Source of the DNA: Paenibacillus sp. XY044
GTDB lineage: Bacteria > Bacillota > Bacilli > Paenibacillales > Paenibacillaceae
DNA: 64,000 nucleotides
Reading direction: 5' to 3'
Assembly (NCBI RefSeq): GCF_002257645.1
Contig: NZ_NQMO01000003.1
Location: 248,001-312,000, forward strand
Of this stretch, positions 50,835-59,836 are shown one piece after another. A program made the position numbers and the translations under genes. Every line of letters begins with the position of its first letter. Position 1 is the stretch's first letter. Under the pieces are notes generated by a model. The model made no database searches and had not been told where the DNA came from. It was given only the letters and a program-made list of their open reading frames with translations.

Positions 50835-51614
50835 ATGCCTAAACAAATCAGCAGTTCACTAACGGTATTATCCGTATCGAATCTGGCTCGATCCAGAGCC
50901 TATTACCGTGACGTTCTCGGTTTTGACGTGACGGATTGGTGGGCCCAGCGGGACGGACTGTCCGGGCTTGCGCTCAAGCTCCATCAGTCACCGGATTCTG
51001 CCCGGATTTATCCCAACCTGCCGGAACCTGGTTCGGAACTCGGAATCGACGTCTCGGCTTATGTCGACACTTGGGCCGCGCTGGACAGCTTGTATGAGGA
51101 GTTCCGGTCTAAAGGGGCCATCATCGCCATGGAGCCAACGGTTTACGCGGACGGCGGTCCCTGGAAGGAGTTCGTGGTCGCCGATCCGGACGGATATCAC
51201 CTGGCGTTCGGCGGGGTGGACGGCAGCCGCGCCCATTGCAGCATCGACCCTCATATCCAATCCGTATTTTTATGGGTTAGGGACCTGAATCATGCGGTGG
51301 ATCGTTATGCGAAGCTGCTGGGTCTTGAGGTTCGGGAACAGGACCGTTACGATCATCTTCATTTGTTTCATCTCGACAATGGTTCGGAGATGATGCTGGA
51401 TTCCAACGGTATGGAAGATGTTCCGGTTCCCGATAAGGGTCCTGTTCTTTTTAAACTAAGTACATATGACATCGATCAAGCCGCGAAGGAAGCGCAGGAG
51501 ATCGGATTCGACATCGTCTACGGCATCCAGCGGCTTCGGCAGGTATCCTTCTTCAATATCAGGGATGAGGACGGCAACATCATCATGATTTGCCAAGATC
51601 ATACGGGGGTGTGA
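50835..51614 (+). CDS. Two-domain VOC protein 3
   Basis: A 259-residue protein with two VOC modules: LTVLSVSNLARSRAYYRDVLGFDVTDWWAQRDGL ... VVADPDGYHLAFGG, and QSVFLWVRDLNHAVDRYAKLLGLEVREQDRYDHLHLFHLDNGSEMMLD ... FNIRDEDGNIIMICQ. GGAGGAGGA lies upstream. Two bases separate its stop from the next start. Three consecutive double-VOC genes point to duplication and divergence. Confidence 0.83.
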   Translation: MPKQISSSLTVLSVSNLARSRAYYRDVLGFDVTDWWAQRDGLSGLALKLHQSPDSARIYPNLPEPGSELGIDVSAYVDTWAALDSLYEEFRSKGAIIAMEPTVYADGGPWKEFVVADPDGYHLAFGGVDGSRAHCSIDPHIQSVFLWVRDLNHAVDRYAKLLGLEVREQDRYDHLHLFHLDNGSEMMLDSNGMEDVPVPDKGPVLFKLSTYDIDQAAKEAQEIGFDIVYGIQRLRQVSFFNIRDEDGNIIMICQDHTGV

Positions 51615-51616
51615 AC

Positions 51617-53101
51617 ATGAACGTAGAAATCGTGGAAAGGCCGGAGATGAAAGCGGCCGTGCTGCAAATTCCGAGAGATGGACGCCTTGTACGGGAAGCA
51701 TGGGCCAAAGTGGCTGCATGGCTTGATCATGAGCCTGCGGTTGCGGATCGGGATCATGGGTATGTGTTCATTCCGGAGTGGCAATGGTCAACGGAAGTGA
51801 CCACGTTATGGGTTGGCATAGTGGTTGACCATTTCGACGGACTGCCGGCGGAACTGGAGAAAATCACGATTCCGGCGAAAAGATTTGCCAAGCTCACGGT
51901 CCGTGGGAATCGGGCTCATATGGAGGAGGCGTACGGCGCCTTGTTCGGGTGGTTTGAGCAGGGGCCTTATGAAAGGGATGTTAGGGAAGGTTCATTTGGA
52001 TTTGAAATGAACCGGCTTCAACCGGTAAATCCCTTTGAGATTGCGGCTGATGTCATTGACTACTTTGATTATGATATTTATGCTCCGATCAAAGACGAAC
52101 CAAAGTTTGAGGCACCGGACCGATTCCCTGGCGTCATCAATGTGGAGGTACGGCAAGGTCGCCCGCGGCGAGTCATCGGGATGGAGACGTTTATAGACCA
52201 ACAAAAGACGAAAGCCGGGTATGCCATTCCGAAGTTTTGGGCTAGTTTCATGCCAAGGATCGGTGAGATCGCCGGTGTGAAGGCACCGTTTGCGACGATC
52301 GGACTGTATCAATATGAGCCGCCTTTTGGACCGCAGCAAAACTTCCGGTATGTCGCCGGAGTGGAAGTCGAAGCGGAATCGCAGGCCGAAGTTCCGGAAG
52401 GGATGACAGAGGTAACGGTTCCGGGGGATGACTGCGTAGTCATCACCTATCGCGGGAACGCCGCCGGGTTCGGTCAGGTGTGGGATTATTTCCATGGGTT
52501 CTGGCGCTTGCAGCAACATGAATACGATGCGGTCGACGATTTTGAATACGAACGGCATGATGAACGCTTCCTTGGAGCGGATGATGAGAATTCCGTATTC
52601 GAGATGTATTTTCCGGTCCGCAGGCGTCTGGTCGATCGGCGTTTGACGGACAAGATCGTCGTGGATGAGAAAGGCGGTCACGTTCTGCAGGACCTTCGGG
52701 GAGAAAGCATCCGGATGGTAAGCTTCCAGGATGCCCGTCTGTATGGCATCGATTCGCGGAGTGCCGAACTGAGTCACGTAAACTTTGTTGGGGCCAAATG
52801 GAAGCATGTGTATTTCTCAAACGTTCATGTGGACGAAATCCAAATGGGAGGCACGATTTTTGAGCATATCCGCCGTCCCGATGCGGACGAAAGCCGCTTG
52901 GAAGGGGAACCTGGAACCGACGGCTGGGTCAACGTGGAACCGGTCATCTTCCGCGATAGCGATCTTAGCATCGCCCAGTTTGAAGGTTGTAATTTAAGCG
53001 GTGTGAACATAAGTGACTGCCGCCTCGATGGCATGATGATCGATGGTGTTCCGGTGACGCTGCTCCTGGAAACTTATGCGAAGCACAAGGGTCACAGCTG
53101 A
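51617..53101 (+). CDS. Tandem GyrI-like effector-binding protein with a pentapeptide-like C-terminus
   Basis: A 494-residue protein. Residues about 1-145 and 185-335 are two AraC effector-binding/GyrI-like domains (MKAAVLQIPRDGRLVREAWAKVAAWL, VGIVVDHFDGLPAELEKITIPAKRFAKLTVRGN; RVIGMETFIDQQ, EVPEGMTEVTVPGDDCVVITYRGNA, YEMYFPV-type ending). Residues about 365-480 have pentapeptide-like periodicity (GIDSRSAELSHVNFVGAKWKHVYFSNVHVDEIQMGGTIFEHI, DSDLSIAQFEGCNLSGVNISDCRLDGM). Such domains bind small molecules, and pentapeptide proteins can mimic DNA and protect gyrase. Start ATG 51617 is 2 bp after VOC3. Drug binding is a guess. Confidence 0.75.
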   Translation: MNVEIVERPEMKAAVLQIPRDGRLVREAWAKVAAWLDHEPAVADRDHGYVFIPEWQWSTEVTTLWVGIVVDHFDGLPAELEKITIPAKRFAKLTVRGNRAHMEEAYGALFGWFEQGPYERDVREGSFGFEMNRLQPVNPFEIAADVIDYFDYDIYAPIKDEPKFEAPDRFPGVINVEVRQGRPRRVIGMETFIDQQKTKAGYAIPKFWASFMPRIGEIAGVKAPFATIGLYQYEPPFGPQQNFRYVAGVEVEAESQAEVPEGMTEVTVPGDDCVVITYRGNAAGFGQVWDYFHGFWRLQQHEYDAVDDFEYERHDERFLGADDENSVFEMYFPVRRRLVDRRLTDKIVVDEKGGHVLQDLRGESIRMVSFQDARLYGIDSRSAELSHVNFVGAKWKHVYFSNVHVDEIQMGGTIFEHIRRPDADESRLEGEPGTDGWVNVEPVIFRDSDLSIAQFEGCNLSGVNISDCRLDGMMIDGVPVTLLLETYAKHKGHS

Positions 53102-53160
53102 GCGTGATCGAAATGGTTCCGATGGAAGCGACCAACTGAGCATAGGAGATGGTGAGTTCG

Positions 53161-53637
53161 ATGCAGACAAAGGATGCAGGCAGGTTTACTTGCGAAACGA
53201 TAACCAGGGAGTTTGCATTCATCGGGCAATGCACGACAGCAAATTTTCCAGAGGGGTTCCCGGAAGCAGCGGTCAAAGTACAGCGCGAGTTTTACCCGAG
53301 AATACCCGAAATCAAAGAGGCGAAGGATACACGGGTCATATCCTCGCCATATATGTGCAACGGAATCGTGGCCACTTATTTCGCTTGTCTGGAAGTAAGC
53401 AGCTTGATTTACGTTCCCGATGGGATGATCGGATTTAAACTGCCTATACAGGACTATGCCAAAATCAGCTGTACGAACAAGACGATCGGCGAAGCCTACG
53501 ACATTGTTTTCAGGTGGATGAACGAACAGGGCTACCGGCAGAAATTTCTGGACCAATCCTGCCCGGTCGAAGTCTACTATCTTGATGAAGAAGCAGAGGA
53601 AGAGCAGGTAGAGATACTCATACCGATTGTATCGTGA
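53161..53637 (+). CDS. Stand-alone GyrI-like small-molecule-binding protein
   Basis: A 158-residue effector-binding domain protein: FTCETITREFAFIGQCTTANFPEGFPEAAVKV, YFACLEVSSLIYVPDGMIGFKLPIQDYAKISCTNKTIGEAYDIVFRWMNEQGYRQKF, ending in VEVYYLDEEAEEEQVEILIPIV, the usual last strand of this fold. ATG 53161 has AGGAG about 12 bp upstream; ATG 53149 is too near it. It closes the sigma/VOC/GyrI series. Confidence 0.75.
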   Translation: MQTKDAGRFTCETITREFAFIGQCTTANFPEGFPEAAVKVQREFYPRIPEIKEAKDTRVISSPYMCNGIVATYFACLEVSSLIYVPDGMIGFKLPIQDYAKISCTNKTIGEAYDIVFRWMNEQGYRQKFLDQSCPVEVYYLDEEAEEEQVEILIPIVS

Positions 53638-53749
53638 TTTCACGGAATAGAAGGGGCTGACTCCTCCAAGCCGTTTGCCTGGGGGAGCCGCTGTGAAATC
53701 CTGCCCCTACCGGTTGAGACGTGGTGAATGGTTGGAAGTTCATAAAGGT

Positions 53750-54559
53750 TTAATGCGGGTAGGCGGTGCCAAATTCGATGCCGCAAGGACCGCCGTCCGG
53801 ATTGATATCGAGATTGACTTCACTTCCATCCTGGCGGAACAACGGCCGATAAAATGTACTAATCTGGGTTGCGGAGGCGTTGGCATAATGGCATATAAAA
53901 GCACGCCGGAAGCGATTCTGCGATTTGTTGCGGTATGACCCGTGGATCAGGTTTCCATTGAAGAACAGGACATCTCCCCGGTCCATGATGGCCGGCACGG
54001 CTTTTCTGTCTTTGGGCGGCTTGACCAAGTGGGTCGTAAACGACTCGCTGGAATCCGCCTCCTCCGGACAGACGAGCGCATAATCGCTCGTTTTGGGAAC
54101 GATGAGCATCCCGCCGTTTTCTTCATCCGCCGGATCGATTGCGGTCCAGGCTGCAATACAGTTACCCGGTTCGACCTGCAAATAGAAATTGTCCTGATGG
54201 AGTGCTTGCCCACGCGAGCCCGGCGGCTTGTAATAGAACATGCTTTGTGCGGCAAGCGCCTCCTCGCCGTACAGATCGGCAAGCACATCCATCACGGGTT
54301 TATGGAGCATATACTTTTTTGCGCTTGGATTGAACCGGTGGGGATGCATAACCCGTGGATATCGTTTCAGCGGATCGCTCGAATCCTGATCGAGCACCGG
54401 TTCAAAATGTCCGGGCACGACGGTATTGCCGATCTCTTCGAAGGTAGCGTCAATGTCACTCAATTCTTCCGGCTGAAACAGACCCTTTACGATCAAATAA
54501 CCTTCCGTTTCAAACATTCGCAGCTGTTCTTCCGTCAATACTTTCGGCTTCCCTTGCAT
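53750..54559 (-). CDS. PhyH-family Fe(II)/2-oxoglutarate oxygenase 2
   Basis: A 269-residue dioxygenase. Iron ligands: GQALHQDNFYLQVEPGNCIAAWTAIDPADEENGGMLIVP (HxD) and FFNGNLIHGSYRNKSQNRFRRAFICHYANA (distal His and Arg). N-terminal FETEGYLIVKGLF is typical. It is divergent from an AraC gene at 54694 with a 134-bp shared control region, mirroring the AraC/PhyH pair at 44703-46715, but is shorter and in opposite orientation to its regulator. Confidence 0.87.
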   Translation of the reverse strand: MQGKPKVLTEEQLRMFETEGYLIVKGLFQPEELSDIDATFEEIGNTVVPGHFEPVLDQDSSDPLKRYPRVMHPHRFNPSAKKYMLHKPVMDVLADLYGEEALAAQSMFYYKPPGSRGQALHQDNFYLQVEPGNCIAAWTAIDPADEENGGMLIVPKTSDYALVCPEEADSSESFTTHLVKPPKDRKAVPAIMDRGDVLFFNGNLIHGSYRNKSQNRFRRAFICHYANASATQISTFYRPLFRQDGSEVNLDINPDGGPCGIEFGTAYPH

Positions 54560-54693
54560 GTTGTGTCCCTCCCTGATTCGTAATGAATTCTGATTGACAA
54601 TAGCATACGGTAACTCTATGTTAAGGTGAAGACGGAATCCTGCTATTTAGTCACGGAATCCTGCTATCGTCCGAAAGAAGGGAGGTTACGAAT

Positions 54694-55506
54694 GTGACAG
54701 AGTATGTCCATCAACCAGACGTTCTTGAAGGAAACTCCGGCACAGCGATATTCGGTGACTATTTTGAAAAAGATGATACCTACAGGCTTCACCGGCCTAG
54801 TGGAATGCGGGACTGGCTGCTGGTCTATACGCTCAGCGGCGAAGGCTATTTCCTGACACCCGGTGGAAAGAAACAGTGCGGATCGGGGCAGCTTGGCCTG
54901 CTCAGGTCAGGCGTGCCGCACGAGTACGGGACGGTTCGTGGAACATACTGGAATTTTTTGTGGGTTCATTATCCCGGACTCCCTGAAAACGCCTATCTAC
55001 CCGAAGAGGACATCCTGATTGAAACGCTGTCGGAGGAACGCATCAGAGACCGAATCGAGCGGTCGTTTCGCTACGTCCTTCAGGATTCGCGCGAAAGATC
55101 GGTTTTGTGGAAGCCTTTATGCGAGAACGCGATCCGTGAGGTGCTGCTCCTTCTTGCCCAGCGGTCTAAGAAAAGGGTGGACCCCAGAATCGAACAGACG
55201 CTGGGCATCCTCTCCAGCCGGATGAAGGAGGAGATCCGGGTTGATCTTTTGGCCCGGGAGGTAGGGCTGTCCCCTTCCCGCCTGGCTCATTTGTTTAAAG
55301 CAGAGACGGGCCACACCATTTTGCAGCATGTCAATCAAATGCGGATCCGCCAAGCGGCCCTGCTGATGAAGCATTCCGGGAGGCTGGCATCTGAGGCCGC
55401 CATGGAAGTGGGATTCGGCAACTACAACCATTTTGCCGAGCAATTTCGTAAATATTACGGAGTTACGCCCCGTGAATACCGCAACCCGTCCCCTACGACA
55501 GGATAG
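54694..55506 (+). CDS. AraC-family regulator divergent from PhyH 2
   Basis: A 270-residue regulator with cupin (DWLLVYTLSGEGYFLTPGGKKQCGSGQLGLLRSGVPHEYGTV) and C-terminal HTH domain (LAREVGLSPSRLAHLFKAETGHTILQHVNQMRIRQAALLM, AAMEVGFGNYNHFAEQFRKYYGVTPREYR). Start is GTG 54694, 7 bp after GGGAGG; the ATG overlapping it reads into a stop. Likely activates the divergent dioxygenase gene. Confidence 0.88.
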   Translation: MTEYVHQPDVLEGNSGTAIFGDYFEKDDTYRLHRPSGMRDWLLVYTLSGEGYFLTPGGKKQCGSGQLGLLRSGVPHEYGTVRGTYWNFLWVHYPGLPENAYLPEEDILIETLSEERIRDRIERSFRYVLQDSRERSVLWKPLCENAIREVLLLLAQRSKKRVDPRIEQTLGILSSRMKEEIRVDLLAREVGLSPSRLAHLFKAETGHTILQHVNQMRIRQAALLMKHSGRLASEAAMEVGFGNYNHFAEQFRKYYGVTPREYRNPSPTTG

Positions 55507-55622
55507 GGCTCTTAAGTGGGGGAACTAGTCTTGAACCTGGCAGCCCAATAGTGGTATATATGAACGGGAGAGACGATCACGAATCGGGCGGCTAGCTTGG
55601 ACCTATGCATAGGAGAGGCAGT

Positions 55623-55661
55623 ATGGCCGCTTGCGAAGCTCTAGCTGCAAGTATTTTATGA
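55623..55661 (+). CDS. Possible 12-residue leader peptide before a serine hydrolase gene
   Basis: GGAGAGG then ATG opens 12 codons (MAACEALAASIL) that end 13 bp before the next start. The reading frame contains the inverted repeat CTTGC / GCAAG (55630-55651). It could be an attenuating leader or chance. Confidence 0.2.
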   Translation: MAACEALAASIL

Positions 55662-55674
55662 AAGGGGAATGGTG

Positions 55675-56829
55675 ATGAACGGATTTGAAAGATTGACCCC
55701 GCTGTTCAAAAGGTATATGGAACAAGGAGGACCGGCCGGCTGCGCATGCTTGGTGATGCGCAGAGGAGAGACGGTCTACGACGAGAATTTCGGATATGCG
55801 AATTTGGAAACAAAGCAGCTTATCCAATCGGACACCATTTACCGCATTTATTCCATGACGAAAGTCATTACTTGCGCAGCAGCGCTCCAGCTGTATGAAC
55901 GTGGACTTTACCTGCTCGATGATCCGCTGGACGAATATTTGCCGGAGTTCAAGCAGCCTTCGGTATTTCGTCAAGATGAAAGCGGTACCAATTCGGCCAC
56001 GGCTGCATGCGGTCCTATTCGCATCAGGGATCTTTTTACGATGACGTCCGGTCTCACCTATGGCGGGAACGGATCGGAGACGGAACGGTTAACGGCGCCG
56101 ATTTACCAAAATGCGCTGACGGCGATGGACGTGCGTGCCTTTACGCGCGCGTTGGCGGAAGTTCCGCTCGCCTTCGATCCCGGAACGCACTGGCAGTACG
56201 GCCTCAGTCACGACGTACTTGGCGCGCTGATTGAAGTGCTGTCCGGACAGACGTTCGAACAATATTTGAAGCGGGAAATCTTCGATCCGCTGGGCATGAA
56301 GGACACCTCGTTCCGGATCGGCGAAGACAAGCGTGATCGTCTTGCTGTGATGTACAATCTTGCGGAAGACGGAACGTTATCCCCAAATAACTCGCTCGAA
56401 ACCCCATATCAACCGGAGTGCCGCTTCGAGAGCGGCGGGGGCGGGCTGCTGTCGACGATCGGCGATTACTCCAGATTCACACAAGCTCTTGTCAGAGGAG
56501 GGGAATTGGATGGCTTCCGGCTGCTGAGCCCGAAGACGGTTCAGTTGATGGCGACGAACCATCTAACTCCTCAGCAAAAGAACGATTACAATTGGGGGCA
56601 CTTAAGCGGATACGGTTATGGGCTTGGCGTTCGGGTGATGATTGATCCTGCGGCGGGCGGCACGGGCAGCTCGATCGGAGAATTCGGTTGGGCCGGCATG
56701 GCCGGTTCCTGGGCAATGATCGACCCGCAGGAAGAACTGACCCTCGTGTACATGCAGCAGATGCTGCCGAGTCGCGAGCCATACATTTCCAACCGGATCC
56801 GCAACGTCGTCTACGGCGCGCTGGATTAA
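55675..56829 (+). CDS. Beta-lactamase-fold serine hydrolase (EstB-like)
   Basis: A 384-residue member of the class C beta-lactamase family. IYSMTKVITCAAAL holds SxxK near residue 65, WQYGLSHDVLGALIEVLSG holds YxS near 180, and IGEFGWAGMAGSWAMIDP is near the third motif. No signal peptide, as in the cytoplasmic esterase branch. ATG 55675 is 7 bp after AAAGGGG. It follows an AraC gene but an own promoter in the 168-bp gap is likely. Substrate not evident. Confidence 0.87.
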   Translation: MNGFERLTPLFKRYMEQGGPAGCACLVMRRGETVYDENFGYANLETKQLIQSDTIYRIYSMTKVITCAAALQLYERGLYLLDDPLDEYLPEFKQPSVFRQDESGTNSATAACGPIRIRDLFTMTSGLTYGGNGSETERLTAPIYQNALTAMDVRAFTRALAEVPLAFDPGTHWQYGLSHDVLGALIEVLSGQTFEQYLKREIFDPLGMKDTSFRIGEDKRDRLAVMYNLAEDGTLSPNNSLETPYQPECRFESGGGGLLSTIGDYSRFTQALVRGGELDGFRLLSPKTVQLMATNHLTPQQKNDYNWGHLSGYGYGLGVRVMIDPAAGGTGSSIGEFGWAGMAGSWAMIDPQEELTLVYMQQMLPSREPYISNRIRNVVYGALD

Positions 56830-57060
56830 TTACGAGCTGAACAGGCCCGAGCCTGACTGCTTTATGCTCAACTTGGCGAAAGGATCGCCGCTTTCATACT
56901 TTTTTTCAGTAGATGGGTTTGATCGCAACGAATCTAGTCTGAATGTACTTGTCCATTGGTCAGTTTGGCAGGGGGTGAACCGGCCCTTTGGTCGCTTGTT
57001 GGAGAGGGGATCGCCGCCCATAATGGAAACGAGTCCCAATTCCGACAAGGAGCTGATGAA

Positions 57061-58245
57061 ATGATAATAAAGATAACGAAGCCAATAAAGAAACAAACGA
57101 ATGTCCGGAGATGGCTGCTTGGGGCAGCAGTAAGCCTATGGGGTATAATGGCGGGCAGCAGTGTATTTGCGGAACCATCCGCCCTGAAACCTCCGGAAAT
57201 GCTCTCTTACACGGACTTGGATGTAAGTGCTGGTGAAGTTTTTGAACACGGTATGAACCAGATTTCGTATGCCGGAATCCAAGGCGATCAGGTTGTTGTT
57301 CACTCCATCGGCGCTTATGGCCAAATCAAAGAGGAGATCAGCTTTCCCAAACAGGAGCTTGAATATATCGCGGAATTCCATCACGCCCAGGACAAGGGGT
57401 ATATTGCTGGAGGCGGGTCACAGATTTTAAAGGTGAGCGAAAAAGGCCAAAAAGAGTGGGGTTATGCCCTTCAGAAGGCGGACAGCTACATCGCTTCGGT
57501 GGATCAGCTGAAAAACGGAAAGTATGCGGCTGCAATGGATGTACCGGGCAGCACGTCCAATAGCCGTTTGCTCCATTGGATCCTATTTTCCGAAGCAGGA
57601 AAAGTCCTGCATGAAGGAGATCTGGAAGGTGTTGCCTTTGACCGGATTCATTCCCTGCAGCACACGTCGGATGGAGGGTTTGTCGTATCCGGCAGTGAGT
57701 ATCAGGACGGGGAGAAGGGTCATGTTGTGCTGGCCAAATTCACCCCCTCAGGTCAAGTCAAGTGGAAGCAATCGATCGCGGTCGCTGATGACTCCCAGAA
57801 CGTTGACGTATTGTCGATCGCCGAAGCAAATGACGGCAGTATCGTGGCCGCCGGCTATTACAACCATCCGAACCCGAACGATCCCATCCGGTATTTGACG
57901 ACAGGCTATGCGCTGTCGGTTGATCACAGCGGCATGCTGCAGTGGACAAGCGTACTCGATTCTACGTTTGACCGCAGTATGGCGAACGATATCCAGCCTG
58001 CTTCAGACGGCGGTTTCATCGCCACGGGTAAAGTAAATGAAGATTGGCACGGGACGGTATCCCGCCAATGGGTATGGGGGATCAGTCCTGATGGCGTTAC
58101 GAATTGGTCGAAAGTGATTAACCGCGCCAACTACAATGCGGGTGAATTCGTACAGCCTTTACAGAACGGGCAGACGCTGCTCATCGGCACCGCGGACGGG
58201 TCTTATAAGCTCATGAAACTTGACGCTGCTGGCCGTCAGAACTAG
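57061..58245 (+). CDS. Secreted beta-propeller-like protein of unknown function
   Basis: A 394-residue exported protein. Signal peptide: basic KKQTNVRR then LLGAAVSLWGIMAGSSVFA. The mature part repeats the pattern SDGGFVVSGSEY...VVLAKFTPSGQVKWKQS, NDGSIVAAGYY...LSVDHSGMLQWTS and SDGGFIATGKV...WGISPDGVTNWSK, each about 50-60 residues, typical of PQQ/Kelch-like propeller blades. ATG 57061 follows AAGGAG; the frame is open 35 codons earlier but without signal. The 231-bp gap before it (56830-57060) carries no other gene. Role unknown. Confidence 0.75.
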   Translation: MIIKITKPIKKQTNVRRWLLGAAVSLWGIMAGSSVFAEPSALKPPEMLSYTDLDVSAGEVFEHGMNQISYAGIQGDQVVVHSIGAYGQIKEEISFPKQELEYIAEFHHAQDKGYIAGGGSQILKVSEKGQKEWGYALQKADSYIASVDQLKNGKYAAAMDVPGSTSNSRLLHWILFSEAGKVLHEGDLEGVAFDRIHSLQHTSDGGFVVSGSEYQDGEKGHVVLAKFTPSGQVKWKQSIAVADDSQNVDVLSIAEANDGSIVAAGYYNHPNPNDPIRYLTTGYALSVDHSGMLQWTSVLDSTFDRSMANDIQPASDGGFIATGKVNEDWHGTVSRQWVWGISPDGVTNWSKVINRANYNAGEFVQPLQNGQTLLIGTADGSYKLMKLDAAGRQN

Positions 58246-58295
58246 CGGACCCCTGAAGCCTGACGATTTATGCATGAAAAATGATCAGAACAAAG

Positions 58296-58334
58296 AGCCC
58301 ATCCAAGGCGGTATAGACGCCTGATGGGCTTTTG
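58296..58334. terminator. Convergent terminator between propeller and anti-sigma genes
   Basis: AGCCCATC / GATGGGCT with inner GGCG/CGCC pairing, followed by TTTTG on the plus strand. Confidence 0.75.
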
Positions 58335-58361
58335 CTTATAGGGATGCGGACTGCTGTCTAC

Positions 58362-59213
58362 TCATTGAGGATGCTCATTGCCCATCCAGCTGTCCACGGT
58401 CAGAGGCTCCGTGTAGTCGTCCCGGGCCTTCAGTTTTTCCAAAACGGCGTCCGCATCCGCCTGGGTGGCGAAGCTGCCGATCACCATCGCGAAGCTGCCG
58501 CTGCGGGTCTTGACCACGCTGCTGCCTTCTGCAGCATACTGTTCTTCCAGGATGGCCAACGATTCGCCCTGCTTCATTTCCTGGCTCCGGATAAAATAGA
58601 GTTTATTTGGGGCCGGAGCATTTTCAGCAGGGAAGAGGCTCAGCCGGATCATTCCCGGCTGCTTGAATTCAGTCGCCGTATAATCCGTGTGGTCCTTAAG
58701 CTCAACGACAAAGCGAATGGCGGAGTCGTCCAAAATGATGTCCCGGTACACGTCCTTCACATAGGCAAGCGTGCGAATGTCTGCCTCCAGTTGATCGGGA
58801 TTCAGATTCCGCACCCCGTTAAACGTGAAAATCAAACGATCGGGGCCGTTCTGCCTCTGAACCGTATAGGCCGGAGCAGCCGATGTCTGATCGCCGCCGG
58901 CGGCAAAATGAATGTCAAGCGTGTCTGAATGGGCCCGCGTCGTTACCGAAACGCCGTCCGTCCGTTCTCCTCCCCCGCCGATTTGCAGCAGCTTGACGAT
59001 CTGTCCGAGCACGGGGACATCGGACATGGCCGATGCGGCACCGGGGTAATTGGCTGTGATCAGTACGGCGGCGCATGCCGCGGCCGTTACGATGGACCCG
59101 CGCCTCACGTTCCCGCCGTGTCTCTTTGTCCGTGCACGCCGGCGGGCGTCCTGAATGATTTCGGAAAGACCGGCCGGAATCTCGATGTTGTCGAATTGTT
59201 CTTTGCCTGTCAT
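58362..59213 (-). CDS. Membrane anti-sigma factor with AMIN-like and SPOR-like extracellular domains
   Basis: A 283-residue single-pass protein. Residues 1-37 are a cytoplasmic basic anti-sigma segment (FDNIEIPAGLSEIIQDARRRARTKR), a helix follows (SIVTAAACAAVLITANYPGAASA), then MSDVPVLGQIVKLL, a phrase found in RsiV-like proteins. The outer part has an AMIN-like region (RLIFTFNGVRNLNPDQLEADIRTLAYVKDVYR) and a C-terminal SPOR-like region (FAMVIGSFATQADADAVLEKLKARDDY). Both fold types bind peptidoglycan. Its start overlaps the sigma stop as ATGA. It likely holds the cognate ECF sigma factor and senses wall state; RsiV's DUF3298 lysozyme domain is not seen. Confidence 0.75.
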   Translation of the reverse strand: MTGKEQFDNIEIPAGLSEIIQDARRRARTKRHGGNVRRGSIVTAAACAAVLITANYPGAASAMSDVPVLGQIVKLLQIGGGGERTDGVSVTTRAHSDTLDIHFAAGGDQTSAAPAYTVQRQNGPDRLIFTFNGVRNLNPDQLEADIRTLAYVKDVYRDIILDDSAIRFVVELKDHTDYTATEFKQPGMIRLSLFPAENAPAPNKLYFIRSQEMKQGESLAILEEQYAAEGSSVVKTRSGSFAMVIGSFATQADADAVLEKLKARDDYTEPLTVDSWMGNEHPQ

Positions 59214-59725
59214 GGCGCATCCACCTTTCCTTGGGTCAACTGCTTTTTCAACCGGTTTAAGATCCGGTAAAATCTTGTTTTGACCGTGTTTTCAGGCAGG
59301 GACAGCACTTCGGCCATATCGCTAAAACGCCGGTCCTCAAAAAATTTCAAGATGATGTAGGCCTTGTCTTCAGGATGGAGAAGATCGAGAGCCTCATACA
59401 GATCCCATTTTTCCTCCACCGTCAGCGTACTTTCCTTGGCCGCCAGCGGCTGCGATGTATCCTCAATGTACGTATATTTTCGTTTCCGCTTTAAATGGTC
59501 AATCGAGCAGTTGATCACGATCCGCGAGATCCAGGTTTCAAAGTACTGGGGCTGCTTCAGTTTTTTAAAGGAAAGAAACGCTTTATAAGCCGCTTCCGAG
59601 ACGATCTCAAGCGCTTCATGTTCATTTTTTACATAACAAAAAGCTAAACGGTACAACTTCTCCTTGCATGCGTCGATTCGCTCGCTGATCTCCTGCTCCG
59701 TTAGATGCAAGGGGCGATTCATCAT
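59210..59725 (-). CDS. ECF sigma factor (SigV/SigM-like)
   Basis: A 171-residue sigma-70 family protein: sigma-2 (LYRLAFCYVKNEHEALEIVSEAAYKAFLSFKKLKQPQYFETWISRIVINCSIDHLKRKRK) and sigma-4 (ALDLLHPEDKAYIILKFFEDRRFSDMAEVLSLPENTVKTRFYRILNRLKKQL). Start 59725 follows AGAGGTG; 22 more codons are open upstream but without a site. Overlaps the anti-sigma gene by 4 bp. An ECF-type promoter lies upstream on the same strand, so autoregulation is likely. Confidence 0.9.
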   Translation of the reverse strand: MMNRPLHLTEQEISERIDACKEKLYRLAFCYVKNEHEALEIVSEAAYKAFLSFKKLKQPQYFETWISRIVINCSIDHLKRKRKYTYIEDTSQPLAAKESTLTVEEKWDLYEALDLLHPEDKAYIILKFFEDRRFSDMAEVLSLPENTVKTRFYRILNRLKKQLTQGKVDAP

Positions 59726-59836
59726 GGGGTTCACCTCTTTTGCAGCGGCTGCGTAAGTTTGGTCATCACTATGCCGCTCCTTCCTGGACAAATTTCATGT
59801 GTTCCTGTGTGTTTCTGCATAGGCATGCGATCGTTA

